A stretch of DNA of 64,000 bases from Macrobrachium rosenbergii (GCF_040412425.1 NC_089741.1:42143538-42207537); one strand, 5' to 3'; counted from the first letter of the stretch, positions 49,831 through 62,044 are shown. The notes: a model not told the origin generated them from the letters alone. A program made the numbers and translations.

Positions 49831-50585
49831 ACTATTCTGATGTTGTTTTAGCTCAACAGGTTGCCAGTTTGGGCTGCTGATTTATTTCTGCCAACTTTTT
49901 GTTTCCTAAATTTTATTGTAATGGTGTTCTGTGTGTTCAAATAGGCTTCCTGTTGATCGATTTTTAATATTGTGGACTATTTCACTGGCTTTTCAATTAT
50001 TGACTCCCAAAATATTGATGCAGGACCAATACTTAGGGTAGCCTAATCTCCTAAAACTCTCCAATTTCAAATTGATTACAAAAGAAACACCATTATTATT
50101 AGAAACAAAAAGTCAGTAGAGAGGAATTATTATTATTATGGAAGAAGGCTATGGCTGAGGCAAATCATGTCAGCAAACAGCATCTGAAAAGAAAGGCGTA
50201 TAATCAGACGTATTTGCGGAAACTCTGTTGAAAATATATAGACTGGGAAAAGAATATGAGTTTCTGTGCAGGAACACCAGCAAAAATCTATAGTTTGAAG
50301 AATACTGCTTGCGCCAACATATACACACAAATATATATAGAATATATATACTATATAGAAACGAAGAAAAAACGCAGAAGAACGCACCGGAAAACCAGAC
50401 ATCTGGAACCGGGGATAGGTAGTCACACAGAAGAGCTAGGCGATTATAAGTTAAAAAGTACCAGCACACAGATATATACAGCCGGACTATATAGATATAT
50501 AATATGGACTGTTTGACAGACAGCTTGTAACTTTTGAATAAAACTCCATAAATGTCAGTTTGAATTAGGTCCTTTTAGTAATATA
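49831..50585. other. No gene seen
   Basis: Short frames on both strands around 50136-50516 have no recognisable domain. Sequence otherwise unique. Confidence 0.4.
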
Positions 50586-50591
50586 TATATG

Positions 50592-50662
<71 letters not shown>
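50586..50662. repeat. (AT)n microsatellite
   Basis: Pure AT run continuing into 'acatatacacatata'. Confidence 0.96.
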
Positions 50663-50665
<3 letters not shown>

Positions 50666-51024
50666 CACATATATACAGGGGAAGAGATAATGCTATTATA
50701 TAAATCTCTTGTAAGAATTTTAGTACGTACAATGATATTATAAATCTCGTCTGAATTTGAGTACGTGACAATCGCTTGCCATTCCCAAAACCGAATAAAA
50801 GCAAAACTGCTTGAAAAACCGCAACACTGCGAAGCCTTACGAAACTGCAGGCAGCAGAAAGCACGAGTTTACACGGGCAAATCAGCAACACAGGCGAAAT
50901 GTACACCATTCAGAGAAGACCAAAAATACTACAAGCTGAACAATGCGGAAAATGTTGTGTAGCTATGTTGTGAATGTGCGCGCCAGTCTAGTCAGATGTT
51001 GCGCCGAAAGGAACATTTTAGGGA
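50663..51024. other. No gene seen
   Basis: Unique sequence with no supported feature. Confidence 0.45.
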
Positions 51025-51053
51025 AATAATAATAATAATAATAATAATAACAC

Positions 51054-51103
<50 letters not shown>

Positions 51104-51200
51104 ATTATTATTAGTATTATTTTACACATTCAATATCTTTCATAAAATGAAAACAAATTGCATATAAATATACGTTGTTTGGAATAATAATAATAATAAC

Positions 51201-51255
<55 letters not shown>

Positions 51256-51301
51256 TTTTACACATTCAATAGTTTCAGAAAATGGCCAGTATATACTGTA
51301 T

Positions 51302-51381
<80 letters not shown>

Positions 51382-51415
51382 GTGTGTGTGTGTTTGTTTG
51401 TGTGCATATATCTTG

Positions 51416-51457
<42 letters not shown>

Positions 51458-51466
51458 TAATAATAT
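51025..51466. repeat. Alternating (AAT)n and (AT)n arrays with duplicated spacer
   Basis: AAT arrays at 51026-51100, 51183-51255 and 51416-51463, AT array at 51301-51378. The spacer 'attttacacattcaata' occurs at about 51118 and 51255, so the AAT array plus spacer is duplicated. Confidence 0.93.
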
Positions 51467-51984
51467 CACGTGAAAATTTAAAGGGTTTTCAACGTACGAT
51501 AAATATGAAAGTATTTATATAGTAATCGATGGAAAAAGCAGACACACTGAACTGGAAACTGAATTTTCTTCTAACTTGATCAAACGTAAGTCCAGGTGAC
51601 ATCAAGTAAGGACATCAAGTAAACTGGTTGGACTTGCTTTGAAATCATTTCAGCGACATCACTACACGTATTTTACATTTCCATGAATTCACAACACCGC
51701 GTAAAATTCAATATTTGCGCGAATTCAATATCCGAAATGAAATCACTAGCTTTGGGTACGTGAAGTTTTATCAACTATGAGTTTATGACATTACAGAAAG
51801 GGAATACAGTTCAAAAAGGACATGCTAAATGAATTCAACAACATTCAGTTAAGTGTACCTTAGTTCAACAGCATTACGATACGACGAATTCATCCGCTGA
51901 CCTACATAATTCCCTGAAAACCAACTTCACTGCAAATATATTTGTTTTTATTACACTATGCACATTGAAAAAATATATAAAGTA

Positions 51985-52110
51985 TATAATGTCACGTGAC
52001 GGAAGATATTTTCAAGTCACGTGACAAAAAATACACGGCAGTCAAGTCACGTGTCAGGCATAAACGTTAAGTCACGTAAAAAATAACTTGAATACGTGAC
52101 AAAAAATAAC
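51985..52110. promoter_or_regulatory. Cluster of CACGTG palindromes (possible E-box/CLEAR-like sites)
   Basis: GTCACGTGAC occurs exactly at 51991-52000 and 52016-52025, GTCACGTGTC at 52046-52055, GTCACGTAAA at 52071-52080 and ACGTGAC near 52094-52100. Another exact GTCACGTGAC is at 52507-52516. The spacing of 25-30 bp suggests a small tandem repeat. This decamer is the classical binding site of bHLH-ZIP factors (USF, MITF/TFEB). Regulatory use is unproven and no gene is seen next to it. Confidence 0.3.
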
Positions 52111-52784
52111 TGTGACAACAAAGATGAAAAAGTAAGTCACAAAAAAAGATACAGAAAATCACTGCAATAACAAAAACATTACCGAAATCACAAAAACGGT
52201 TAGCTAAAAAAAACTAAGCAACAGTTAGTGACACGTGATAAACTAAATGGAGTAAAAAAAAAAAGGCAAAACCATAAAAATAAATTTTGTAAAAAAAATT
52301 ATATATCAATGTCATGCTACACACAAGATTAAGTACTAAATAACATTAAATATAAATAAACAGTCACCACATAAAAGTAACCATTCACTGAAGTCATGAG
52401 AGCAAGATGATAAAAATTAATCAATCAATGTCACGTTAACCCATGAAAGACTAAATAAATCACACACGAATAAACAGTCACCAATTGAAAATACTAAGTC
52501 ATCGAAGTCACGTGACCATGATTCACTCCCGTGCACAGCAACCACCACCACCACCCCCGCCCCCAAATGGAAGCCACACAAGAGATTCTTTCAAGGAAAT
52601 GTTGGAGTTTTCAGTTCATTTCAGAAGGCGAGGTGCGAGCGTAATTTCTGACAAGGTCAAGCACCTGCTACAGCACTTCGGAACAGTGTGGTCAGTCTTT
52701 ATTAAGTTAGACTTAAAACTTAAAAGTTTTATGGTACTGTATTACAATTTACTAAAGTTGCTGAAGTTTCATGGTAATGTAACG
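52111..52784. other. No gene seen
   Basis: AT-rich. A 115-codon plus frame (52485-52832) includes a proline run from a (CCA)n patch and ends inside a family B repeat; I do not regard it as a gene. Confidence 0.45.
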
Positions 52785-52785
52785 C

Positions 52786-53088
52786 AAAGTAATACAGAAT
52801 TTATGCCAAAGGCCAACCGCTGGGACCTCTGAGGTCATTCAGCGCAGAAACAAACTGACAGTGAAAGGTTTGAAAGGTGTAGCAGGAGGAAAACCTCGCA
52901 GTTGCACGGTGAATCAATTGTTATGAGATGGTGGATAGCAAGATGGAAGGAAGACTATGAATGGAAGTACAGTAAAGGGAACGAAAGGGGTTGCAGCTGA
53001 GGCGAGGAGCGCTGCTAAGAACCTTAAATAATGCCTACAGTGTACCGCTTGAGGTGCACTGACGGCACTGCCCCCCTAAGGGGTAAAG
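52786..53088 (+). repeat. Dispersed repeat family B, copy 7
   Basis: Runs from 'aatacagaatttatgccaaa' to 'gaggtgcactgacggcactg' and a 'cccccctaaggggt' terminal hairpin. All internal landmarks are present. Confidence 0.85.
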
Positions 53089-53403
53089 TCGATAACATCA
53101 CGAGGAAAACTCGCATTACAATAACTAAAGTCATCAACATTTTGTGGCAAACTTGTGGCCAACCTTTATTATTTAGTACTGCAAATTGTCATTAACACCA
53201 TGATGAAAGATCATTGACATTTTGTGGCAAACTTGCATTAAAATAACTATGGACAACATTGCGGAAAAACTCTAGATAAGTACTATCACAGAAACAATAA
53301 TATGGTTGACCTTAATTTTATCACTAATGTGATAACAAGACCACACTCGAAACGGCGTCCTTCGGGGAAGATACTCAGTGCCCCCTCATGAAGCAGAGAG
53401 ATT
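53089..53403. other. No gene seen; diverged duplication
   Basis: 'cattttgtggcaaacttg' occurs near 53138 and 53219, with 'cattacaataact' and 'cattaaaataact' variants beside it. Confidence 0.5.
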
Positions 53404-53580
53404 GAATTCAATTTGACCTTGACTTATTTGGGAATTGACAATATAACTACCGAGAGTGAATTCAATTTCATCTGGATTTACTTTGGAATTATCAAAAACT
53501 ATTTAGGTTGAATTCAATATGACCTTGACTTATTAGGGAATGACCATTATAACTACTGACAGTGAATTCAATCTGCATAT
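53404..53580. repeat. Tandem repeat, period 52-54 bp
   Basis: 'gaattcaat' recurs at 53404, 53458, 53510 and 53564. Alternate units resemble each other most ('gaccttgacttatt.gggaat'), so the higher-order period is about 106 bp. Confidence 0.82.
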
Positions 53581-53614
53581 TTTTAAGCTGGGAAAGCCGA
53601 AAACAGAATATTTA

Positions 53615-53619
<5 letters not shown>

Positions 53620-53666
<47 letters not shown>
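53620..53666. repeat. (GA)n microsatellite
   Basis: About 23 GA units. Confidence 0.95.
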
Positions 53667-53668
<2 letters not shown>

Positions 53669-53836
53669 TGCAGATCGGAAGAGAATGGCCCGCTATTATA
53701 TTTAAATACCCAAATGCAGTAAACAGTTTCCTTCTACAAAAGAGAGACAATCAAAGTGGAAGTATAAAAATCAGGTGTGCCGCTGAGGTAAAATTAGTTT
53801 CAGAGAATAGAAACTATGGTCTTCCTACATCGGCAA

Positions 53837-53837
53837 C

Positions 53838-53918
<81 letters not shown>
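53837..53918. repeat. (AAT)n microsatellite
   Basis: About 27 AAT units. Confidence 0.96.
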
Positions 53919-53922
<4 letters not shown>

Positions 53923-54268
53923 ATTCTTAATCGGAGACTCCTCCATCATGTTACAGTACAACTAATAATCTTGCTACAATAAGAATAATAATTATTACTC
54001 TTATAATTTTCTTAATGTTACGAGCCCGGCTTTACAAAGATAGAAAGGCATCATAAAGCTATGACTATGTACCTTGTGTTAAATAAATCATGGAACAGGT
54101 CACATATTCGAATTACGATCATTCCTTACCTTTATTTTTTAGGTTGTATTTTTACCATAAAGATAACCATCAATTTCATTATTTAATGCTACCTTATTAT
54201 TTCTGTTGTTCGTCTTATTATAACATATGGTTGACTATTTGGCTAAAGCGTGGCATGTTAGATAATGT
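53919..54268. other. No gene seen
   Basis: Unique AT-rich sequence. Confidence 0.45.

Positions 54269-54333
<65 letters not shown>
54269..54333. repeat. (AAT)n microsatellite
   Basis: About 21 AAT units. Confidence 0.96.
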
Positions 54334-54334
<1 letters not shown>

Positions 54335-54561
54335 GACCCAAAACCAAGGCATGAGTGTAGCACTTCATTAATTTTAAGCCTACGCTACGAGAAAGGTATT
54401 CAAACACAGCGCACTTGAAATTATAGGCCAAGGCCGTTCAACCAACAAAATTAACTAGTCTACTTCCTCCACCCTATCTTTAGGTCTCAGTCTGAAATAC
54501 CACACAACGTCACTATGAGTATATAAATCCATGCTACTCGTGTTAGGCTTCAGTAACACAT

Positions 54562-54602
54562 CAGTACCTGATGAAGACGACTCAATGTCTTCGAAGGACT
54601 GG
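54562..54602 (+). other. Hairpin with CCTGATGA and TCGAAGG elements
   Basis: A 6-bp stem GAAGAC/GTCTTC (54573-54578 with 54587-54592) is flanked by 'agtacctgat' on the left and 'gaaggact' on the right, which can pair further (AGT.CC with GGACT). The layout recalls the core of hammerhead-like motifs of Penelope-like retroelements, but the canonical GAAA is GAAG here and CTGATGA overlaps the stem, so it is at most a relic. No reverse transcriptase lies nearby. Confidence 0.25.
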
Positions 54603-54662
54603 ACGCTGAAAATGAAAATCTGGATTCTAAAGTCATCCCGTTTTATTGAAGCTAACATGAGT

Positions 54663-54800
54663 GTGCGTGTATGTACGTAAATATTTATATTTATAAATGT
54701 ATTATAATATATTTATATACAATTGTATATATGTATATATACACGTACATATTAATATAATATAGATATATATGTATATATGCACATACATATGTATTAA

Positions 54801-54882
<82 letters not shown>

Positions 54883-54910
54883 GTATATAGTATATATGTG
54901 GATCAAATAT
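54663..54910. repeat. Broken (AT)n array
   Basis: TATGTA, TATACA and TATATA mixtures with a purer AT stretch at 54840-54880. Confidence 0.9.
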
Positions 54911-55655
54911 ATAGTTTTTTTAATTATACAAGCGTGCTTTTGTTTATAATCACAAATATTAAGCAACAAATACAGCAATCACTCTACCTTAAGAATAATT
55001 CCGCAAATGGGGATTTATAGCTGATAACTGCATATTCCCCAGGCATATGCACTTATCAAGGCGACAGGTATAGATACAAACATGGACACAACCAAGGCCT
55101 TAAAGAATATTCCTTAGACCTTGGATACAATCAGGCGGGTTCCTGGATACAACGATGAACGGTTCGACTTTGAGAACCTGGTTAATCCTGATCAGGGAAG
55201 ACGCTCCTCATCAATTATGACTTAAGGTAAGTTATTCCACACACATGTACAGTAGTAGAATTCACTGATTTTTATATACTCAGAATAAAATAGCCATGTG
55301 TGTCAAGTGACAAAAAATCACCCACACCCACACCCGCACATATATATCATATAATATAGATAGATATAGATATTTACAATATATATAGATAGATATCTAT
55401 ATATACATATATTTAATATATATATATATTACATATATATAAATATATATGTGCGCGCGCGAGAGAGACATTGTGCGTGCACGTGCGCGCACGCAGTGAC
55501 TTCCCTCCGAACAAGCCCAAACACACCTACTAATATCTTAAATCATCTCTATTAATAGAAGTCAATCACCTTCTTTCATTCAGTAGCTGTATGACCGATA
55601 TAAAACAACAAAAGATACAGAAAAGAACGACCTAACAGTTACCACCCCATCTATA
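54911..55655. other. No gene seen; short AT/GATA and GC-alternating patches
   Basis: 'agatagatatagatat' near 55355-55400 and an alternating purine-pyrimidine patch 'gtgcgcgcgcgag' near 55451. No supported gene. Confidence 0.45.
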
Positions 55656-55658
55656 CGC

Positions 55659-55660
<2 letters not shown>

Positions 55661-55721
<61 letters not shown>

Positions 55722-55836
55722 GGGTACGCCTGCACTTGTTTGCAAGCCACCCACGGGTGAGCGAAGGCCGAGAGTTGCCAATCAAAGCGATGCGAAGCCA
55801 TTTCAAGATGGCCAATTACCGCCTCGGTAATGGAGT

Positions 55837-55912
<76 letters not shown>
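55661..55912. repeat. Two (GA)n arrays
   Basis: GA at 55661-55720 and 55839-55912, separated by about 118 bp of GC-richer unique DNA. Confidence 0.95.
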
Positions 55913-55913
<1 letters not shown>

Positions 55914-56089
55914 CCACTCGTGTGAATGGCCCATTGCAACACGTTCGCACTCACAAAAACAAAAGTTCCCGTCGTTCAGTCATTGGAAAGTGACTGGCAT
56001 TAAAATAAGAATATTCTGTTGTTGATGTTTTCGTCAGGGTAATGAATGTAAATAGTTAAAATAAGCAGCAAAAATACGACTCATTCATA

Positions 56090-56174
56090 ATGTGTATGTG
56101 TATGTATGTAGCCTATGTGTATATGTGTATATATATACTGTATATGTTTGTATATGTATGTATGTATCTATATG

Positions 56175-56254
<80 letters not shown>

Positions 56255-56290
56255 CTATATGTATGTATGTATATATACACACATACATAC
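56090..56290. repeat. (AT)n array with TATG variants
   Basis: 'gtatatgtatgt' runs pass into pure AT (56192-56248) and back to 'atgtatgtat' and 'acatacat'. Confidence 0.94.
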
Positions 56291-56599
56291 ATACAAAGAT
56301 ATCGATGTCGATATAATATGTTTACTTTTGTATGCGTCTTTGTGTATAAAATCAAACTATCAATAAATTTATCATAATTGCTATCTGATCACCTCCACAC
56401 CACGCGAAAGAGCAATTAAGGATACCTATATCCTACTCATAATAATTAAGAACTACGCAAAAAAAAACTACGGATCTTAATGTCCTACCCATCACTGAGT
56501 CCGGAGTCCTGTCCGCATTGAAACCCTATCCTATCAATGACGCAATCCTATCCTGCTGGCCACGAGCAAGTTATTTGCATGTTGGAGAATTGTCGACAA

Positions 56600-56968
56600 T
56601 GAAGTATTTCCTGTTACCAAGTCCATGTCTATAACTAAGTACAACCTATAACCAAGTACAGCCTATAATAATTAAGTCCACCCTATAACAAAGTCCAACC
56701 TACAGCCAAGTACAACCTATAACTAAGTACAACCTACAACTAAGTACAACTTATAACTAAGTACAACCTATAACAAAGTGCAACTTGCAACTTATAACTA
56801 AGTAGAACCTATAACAAAGTACAGCCTATGGCAAAGTCCTAACTGTAAGGTAATCCTATAATAAAGTACAACCCATAGCAAAGTACAACATTTAAAGTCC
56901 AACCTATACTGTAACAAAGTCCAACCTGTAACAAAGTACAACATATAACAAAGTACAACAAAGTCATA
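56600..56968. repeat. Minisatellite, period about 17-18 bp
   Basis: About twenty units of 'caacctataactaagta' with 'aacaaagta' and 'agcaaagta' variants. Confidence 0.93.
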
Positions 56969-57558
56969 GCAGTTAACTGTTCATACTGGACTCCCACCCG
57001 AACATTAGATCCTGATCCATCGTGAGATCTCACATTGTCGACTCCTACCTGCACCAGGTCTCGCTGGACTCACCAAGACAACCTCCAAAATGAAGCCCAA
57101 TTTCATATCCGACTCCCAACTCGGCACCAGATCCTGATCCATAATGAGATCCTACATTATCAACCTTTTCCCAAAATCAGGACCTCGCTGAAAGTTAGCC
57201 CAGGTCCGACAGGGGGATCAAAGAAAAGGTACTACTTGTGCAATGGGGCCCCTCCCACGTGACCTTCACGCCCGTCCTAAGGACGCTCGCCTATAACCTC
57301 TTCTTCCCTGCCGTAACCAGCCTTCTTGCCCTACGCCCCGGGGAACACCTGGTCCCCTAGGGGAAGCTCCCTAAGGGGCCCCCAGGCAAACATGGTAATG
57401 TTTGAACAGTCTCCACCTCCCCTTCCTTTTCCCAACGCGGACACTCCCCTTCGAAGGACATCTGCTAGTGATCTCCCGTAGACGGAAGTGAGGTGCAGGG
57501 CCTACTCATTAGGATGCTCTAGGGCTACAGGGTCAAATATACGGTTGGACAGGAGGGG
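56969..57558. other. No gene seen; GC-richer sequence
   Basis: Noticeably GC-richer than its surroundings, with a diverged duplication of 'gatcctgatccat.' plus 'gagatc' (near 57008 and 57127). A self-complementary patch 'ggtcccctaggggaa' occurs near 57350. No recognisable protein. Confidence 0.45.
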
Positions 57559-57559
57559 T

Positions 57560-57853
57560 TGACATTTTAGGCACACATGCCAAGCGCTGGGGCAACTGAG
57601 GCCATTCAGCGCTGAAACGGAAATAGACAGTAAAAGTTTGAAGCAGGAGGAAAACCTCGCAGTTGCACTATGAATCAATTGCTAGGAGAGGGTGGACAGT
57701 AAGATGGAAGAAAGAGAATATGAACGGGGGTACATTAAAAGGAATCAAAGCAGTTGCAGCCACGGGCCGAAGGGACGCTGCAAAGACCCTTAAGCAATGC
57801 CTACAGTGCACCGCATGAGGTGCACTGACGGCACTACCCACTTACGGGGGAAG
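57560..57853 (+). repeat. Dispersed repeat family B, copy 8
   Basis: From 'acattttaggcacacatgcc' through 'attcagcgctgaaacggaaa', 'ggagagggtggacagtaaga' and 'gccacgggccgaagggacg' to the exact tail hairpin GTGCACC-gcatga-GGTGCAC and 'tgacggcacta'. Confidence 0.86.
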
Positions 57854-58354
57854 GGAAAGAGTTTGAAACCAAGCTATCGAAGTCGAACAGATATGTAAAA
57901 TTAATATAAGCGTAATAAATTGAGAAAGTAAATTAAACAGCATCAAAAGACAGACGACAAAGCTCGATTCAATATTAGTTTCGCAAAGATAATGAACACG
58001 CAAACGCAATCACAAAGCGAAGAACAATGTAAATAATAGTTTAAGTACTCAAATAATAATGTTAACAATTCAGAGATTTAAAAAAAATCCAAGACCCCCA
58101 AAATGATCAGAGATGATGATCGGATACAAAAAATACAATTACATTGTCACAGAAAACCTTTACCTATTTTCTTTAGAAATCAAAAGGCAAAGGAAGCTTA
58201 TCGTTCATGTTTCCATATAACTTTTTTCGACTCCTCTGAATTTTCCAAGTTATTTTTCATTCCGGGTGTAATATTCTGTATTCTTGCGTAAGCCGTTCTC
58301 AATACTGTGGAGTTCTTGCAAACATTTTTACACAAGTCGATCCTCATTTTGAGA
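57854..58354. other. No gene seen
   Basis: AT-rich; a 62-codon plus frame (58103-58291) is unrecognised. Confidence 0.45.
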
Positions 58355-58838
58355 GTTACATCTTGAATTCATTATATACCATTTAGGTTACAATAAATCT
58401 TGATTTCATTATATATCGTTTAAGATACGATAAATCCTGAACTCGTTATATACCATTTAGGATACAATAAATCTTGAATTCAATATGCATCCATTTAAGA
58501 TACAACAAATCTGTAATTCATTATATACCATTTAAGATACAATAAATCTTGAATTCATTATATACCGTTTAAGATACTAATAAATCTTGAACTCATTATA
58601 CTTAAATCTTGAATTCATCATATATCGTTTACGATACAATAAATCTTGAATTCATTATATACCATTTAAGATAAAATAAATCTTGAATTCATTATATACC
58701 ATTTAAGATACTAATAAATCTTGAACTCATTATACATCATTTAAGATACAATGAATCTTGAGTTCATTATATATCATTTAAGATACAATGAATCTTGAAT
58801 TCAATATATACCATTTGTTTAACATACAATAATCACTT
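58355..58838. repeat. Minisatellite, period about 37 bp
   Basis: About twelve units of 'atcttgaattcattatatac' plus 'catttaagatacaataa'. One truncated unit lies near 58600. Confidence 0.95.
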
Positions 58839-59084
58839 CCTCCAACCAAATGAAAACAGTTAATAAAAAAAAAATGTCAGGAGACACCCCTCAAATGTCA
58901 AAAACCGGCGCTGACTACAGAACAGAGACTAAAATTTCTACAGCAGTTGGTCGACAGCAGGGTCCATCCTCACCCCCCGCAAAGCATTCCCGTGTTCAAC
59001 CGATACTCTTAAGCTTCAAAAGCCCTATCGATTAATAGGCTTTCCTTTTGTTCACTGGCCAGGTGACCTCACCTGCAGGCCTAC

Positions 59085-59738
59085 TCCCACTCTTCTCGAG
59101 TCTATCTACTTTTTCTCTCCCCGCCCCCGCCACCCTCTTCTACCTTCTACGTCGACGTCGTCTACTTCCTCTTATGCTTTTCTTCACCTTCTCAATCTTA
59201 TGCTTTTGTATCTCTCAACCTCTCTATCTTCTATATCTCTCTTCCAATCTTAAATCTTCCCTCTCCTCTTCTTACCTTCCAAATTCTTTGCTCCTATATC
59301 TCACACCCCTCCTCTGCCTTCTACGTTTTCCCTCGTCTTCTCTTCTCATCTTTCCCAATCTTTTCCTCCTAACCCTCTCACCCCTATTCTGCCTTCTATG
59401 TCTTCTCCTTTTCTCTCTTCTCACCTCCCCAATCTTCTGTTCCTAATCCTCTCATCCATGTTCTACCCTCTACGTCTTCTATTTTTCTCTTCTCACCTTC
59501 CCCATCTTTTCCTCCCACTCTTCTCAACCCTATTCTGCCTTCTATGTCCTTTCTTCTCACCTTTTCCATTTTTTCCTCATATACCTCTCATCCCTCTTCT
59601 ACCTTCCACGTCGCCTTTCTTCTCTTCTCACCCTCCCAACCCCTTCACCCCTCTTCTACCTTCTACGTCTTTTTTCTTCTCACCTTCCCAATCTTTTCCT
59701 CCTCTTAAAATTCTCCTTTCTCCTCTTCGTCCGAGCAA
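59085..59738. repeat. Pyrimidine-rich minisatellite, period about 60-70 bp
   Basis: C/T-rich on plus. Recurrent modules are 'cacccctcttctaccttcta', 'cgtcttct', 'tcttctcaccttcccaatct' and 'tttcctcct'. Two long frames (132 and 116 codons) run through it, consisting of Leu/Ser/Pro repeats. Confidence 0.85.
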
Positions 59739-59957
59739 CCTCTGCTGACGCGCACTTCAAAATACACAGACAAAAAATATGTATAAAAAATAAAGAGGTC
59801 CTCCTTATTGACGTCGTCAACAATACCAGGATCAAAAAAGCACCGTCGTAGCCAATACACTATAAATCAGTTTTATCATCTACACGAAAACGCTGACCGC
59901 AAGATGCTGGGATTCATAACAAGGGGTTTTTATCATCATTGTTGCCGCGACCAACAC

Positions 59958-60222
59958 AGAATAGAACAGAACATAGAACTTAGGCCAAAGGCCAAGCGCT
60001 GGGACCTATGAGGTCATTCGGCACTGAAATGGATATTGACAATAAAAAGGTGTGAAAGGTGTAACAGGAGAAAAACCTCGCAGTTGCACAATTTAACAAA
60101 TGCTCTGAGAGGGTTGAGGAAACTAAGATGGAAGAGAATATGAACGGAGGTACAGTAAAAGGAATGAAAGGGGTTGCAGCTAGGGGCCGAGGGCACGCTG
60201 TAAAGAACCTTAAGTAATGCCT
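59958..60222 (+). repeat. Dispersed repeat family B, copy 9 (3' truncated)
   Basis: From 'gaacatagaacttaggccaa' through the head hairpin region to 'ccttaagtaatgcctg', then it breaks into unrelated sequence just before the tail hairpin. An (AAT)n array starts 20 bp later. Confidence 0.82.
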
Positions 60223-60243
60223 GCGGAATTACGACCGATACAA

Positions 60244-60312
<69 letters not shown>

Positions 60313-60503
60313 CTGCTGCTGATGATGAAGAAGCCCCTCTCTGGCGATCTGAACAGATGACTGTGATTTATCATGAAAAGAATATTTGTTCATAATAATA
60401 ATAATAATAATAGTATAATAATAATTAGTCGAATGCCTGTACACGAGAAAAAAAACGCCAAAGCGTGATCAATTGAACCGTAACCATGAATGAGAATCAA
60501 CTG

Positions 60504-60555
<52 letters not shown>

Positions 60556-60578
60556 AATAATAATAATAATAATAATAA
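60244..60578. repeat. (AAT)n and (GATGAT)n arrays with duplicated spacer
   Basis: AAT at 60246-60276, (GAT)n at 60277-60330 with CTG variants, AAT at 60391-60425, 60505-60549 and 60553-60578. Spacers share 'gaatgcc.gta.acgagaa' and 'aacgcca.ag' (near 60431 and again near 60583). Confidence 0.92.
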
Positions 60579-60854
60579 ATAGAATGCCAGTATACGAGAA
60601 CACAAAAAACAACGCCAGAGTTGATAAATTAAGACGTAACCAGGAATGAGAAGGCCAAAACAGATAGCGTTCTCTCGACGTTCCTAAAGGTCACTCAATT
60701 ACACGCACACAAAAACAGCCTAATATTTCACAGCCAGGTTTAGCAACAACCCCAATGACGAAATCATAAACATTACGGATGAGGCGCGCCCTCTAAACAT
60801 CTTCGTGTGAATAACTTCAAGGGAGAGTAACTGAGATGATGATATTTGCCACGT

Positions 60855-60933
<79 letters not shown>
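60855..60933. repeat. (GA)n microsatellite
   Basis: About 39 GA units. Confidence 0.97.
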
Positions 60934-60936
<3 letters not shown>

Positions 60937-60993
60937 GTATGCAAAATAGACTTTCGAGTTAACAGCAACAACCCAGAGGGAATGTGTACAGAT

Positions 60994-61080
60994 TACTACT
61001 ACTACTACTACTAATAATAATAATAATAATTAATAATAATCTACTACAACTATCACTTCTACTACTACTACTACTACTAC

Positions 61081-61114
<34 letters not shown>

Positions 61115-61190
61115 TTTGAAGAAATAATAATAATAAGAATAATAATAATAAGAGGAGAGAGAGAGAGAAGAGAGAGACAGAGAGAGAGAT
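60994..61190. repeat. (CTA)n, (AAT)n and (GA)n patchwork
   Basis: CTA runs at 60997-61011 and 61060-61113, AAT runs at 61012-61040 and 61123-61151, and short GA runs to 61189. Confidence 0.92.
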
Positions 61191-61419
61191 CTTCACAAAG
61201 GTCAATCAGTCAGTCCGGATTAAAAATTTAATACGAATTTCCGTCTGACCCTGTATATAACACGAATAATACTTGTCAGGTCACACACAGTGTGATTTCA
61301 ATTATGGCACCAATCAAAACAAACATTCTGATCATTATTGGCTATTTCGTGCGGTCCGCAAGCTAGATACAGATCAAAATGGAATTCGTGGTAAATTCTT
61401 AACCCATTTTACACGAACG

Positions 61420-61467
61420 ATTGTGTGTGTGTTCTAAATCCTAAAGTACTGACTGACTGCTTTACAG

Positions 61468-61554
<87 letters not shown>

Positions 61555-61630
61555 GCGTGTGTGTGTTCTAAATCCTAAAGTACTGACTGATCGCCTTACA
61601 AACAAACCTCTGTGTGTGTGTGTGTGTGAA
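61420..61630. repeat. (CT)n array flanked by a direct repeat
   Basis: 'gtgtgtgttctaaatcctaa' plus 'agtactgactga' occurs on both sides (61424 and 61559) of the CT array 61472-61550, so array and flank form one duplicated unit. Confidence 0.93.
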
Positions 61631-61859
61631 CTTTGGGGAAGCTGTCATGCTACTCTTACAAAAACCACAGTCCTGCCATTTCACGTTAATTCTGAAGATT
61701 TATCAACAGCCGTTTCTTTATGCATACAGACTTAATTTAATTTATTTGCCGAAGTTCCTCGCGTTTGTTTATGTTCATCAGCGTTATTTTTTATTTTATA
61801 AAGCATAATGGATAAAAACATACGGATGCAAGTAAGACATTCACATTCATATGCCAGCC

Positions 61860-61861
<2 letters not shown>

Positions 61862-61929
<68 letters not shown>

Positions 61930-61992
61930 TCAGTAAATAAAAGATAAACAAAATACTGATGGATAGATAGTGCCATGTCGAACGGTCACATT

Positions 61993-62039
<47 letters not shown>
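61862..62039. repeat. Two (GA)n arrays
   Basis: GA at 61862-61926 and 61996-62038. Confidence 0.96.

Positions 62040-62044
<5 letters not shown>

Noticed and set aside
52485..52832. 115-codon frame with a poly-proline stretch
   Set aside because: Ends within a family B repeat, contains a simple (CCA)n patch, and shows no domain.
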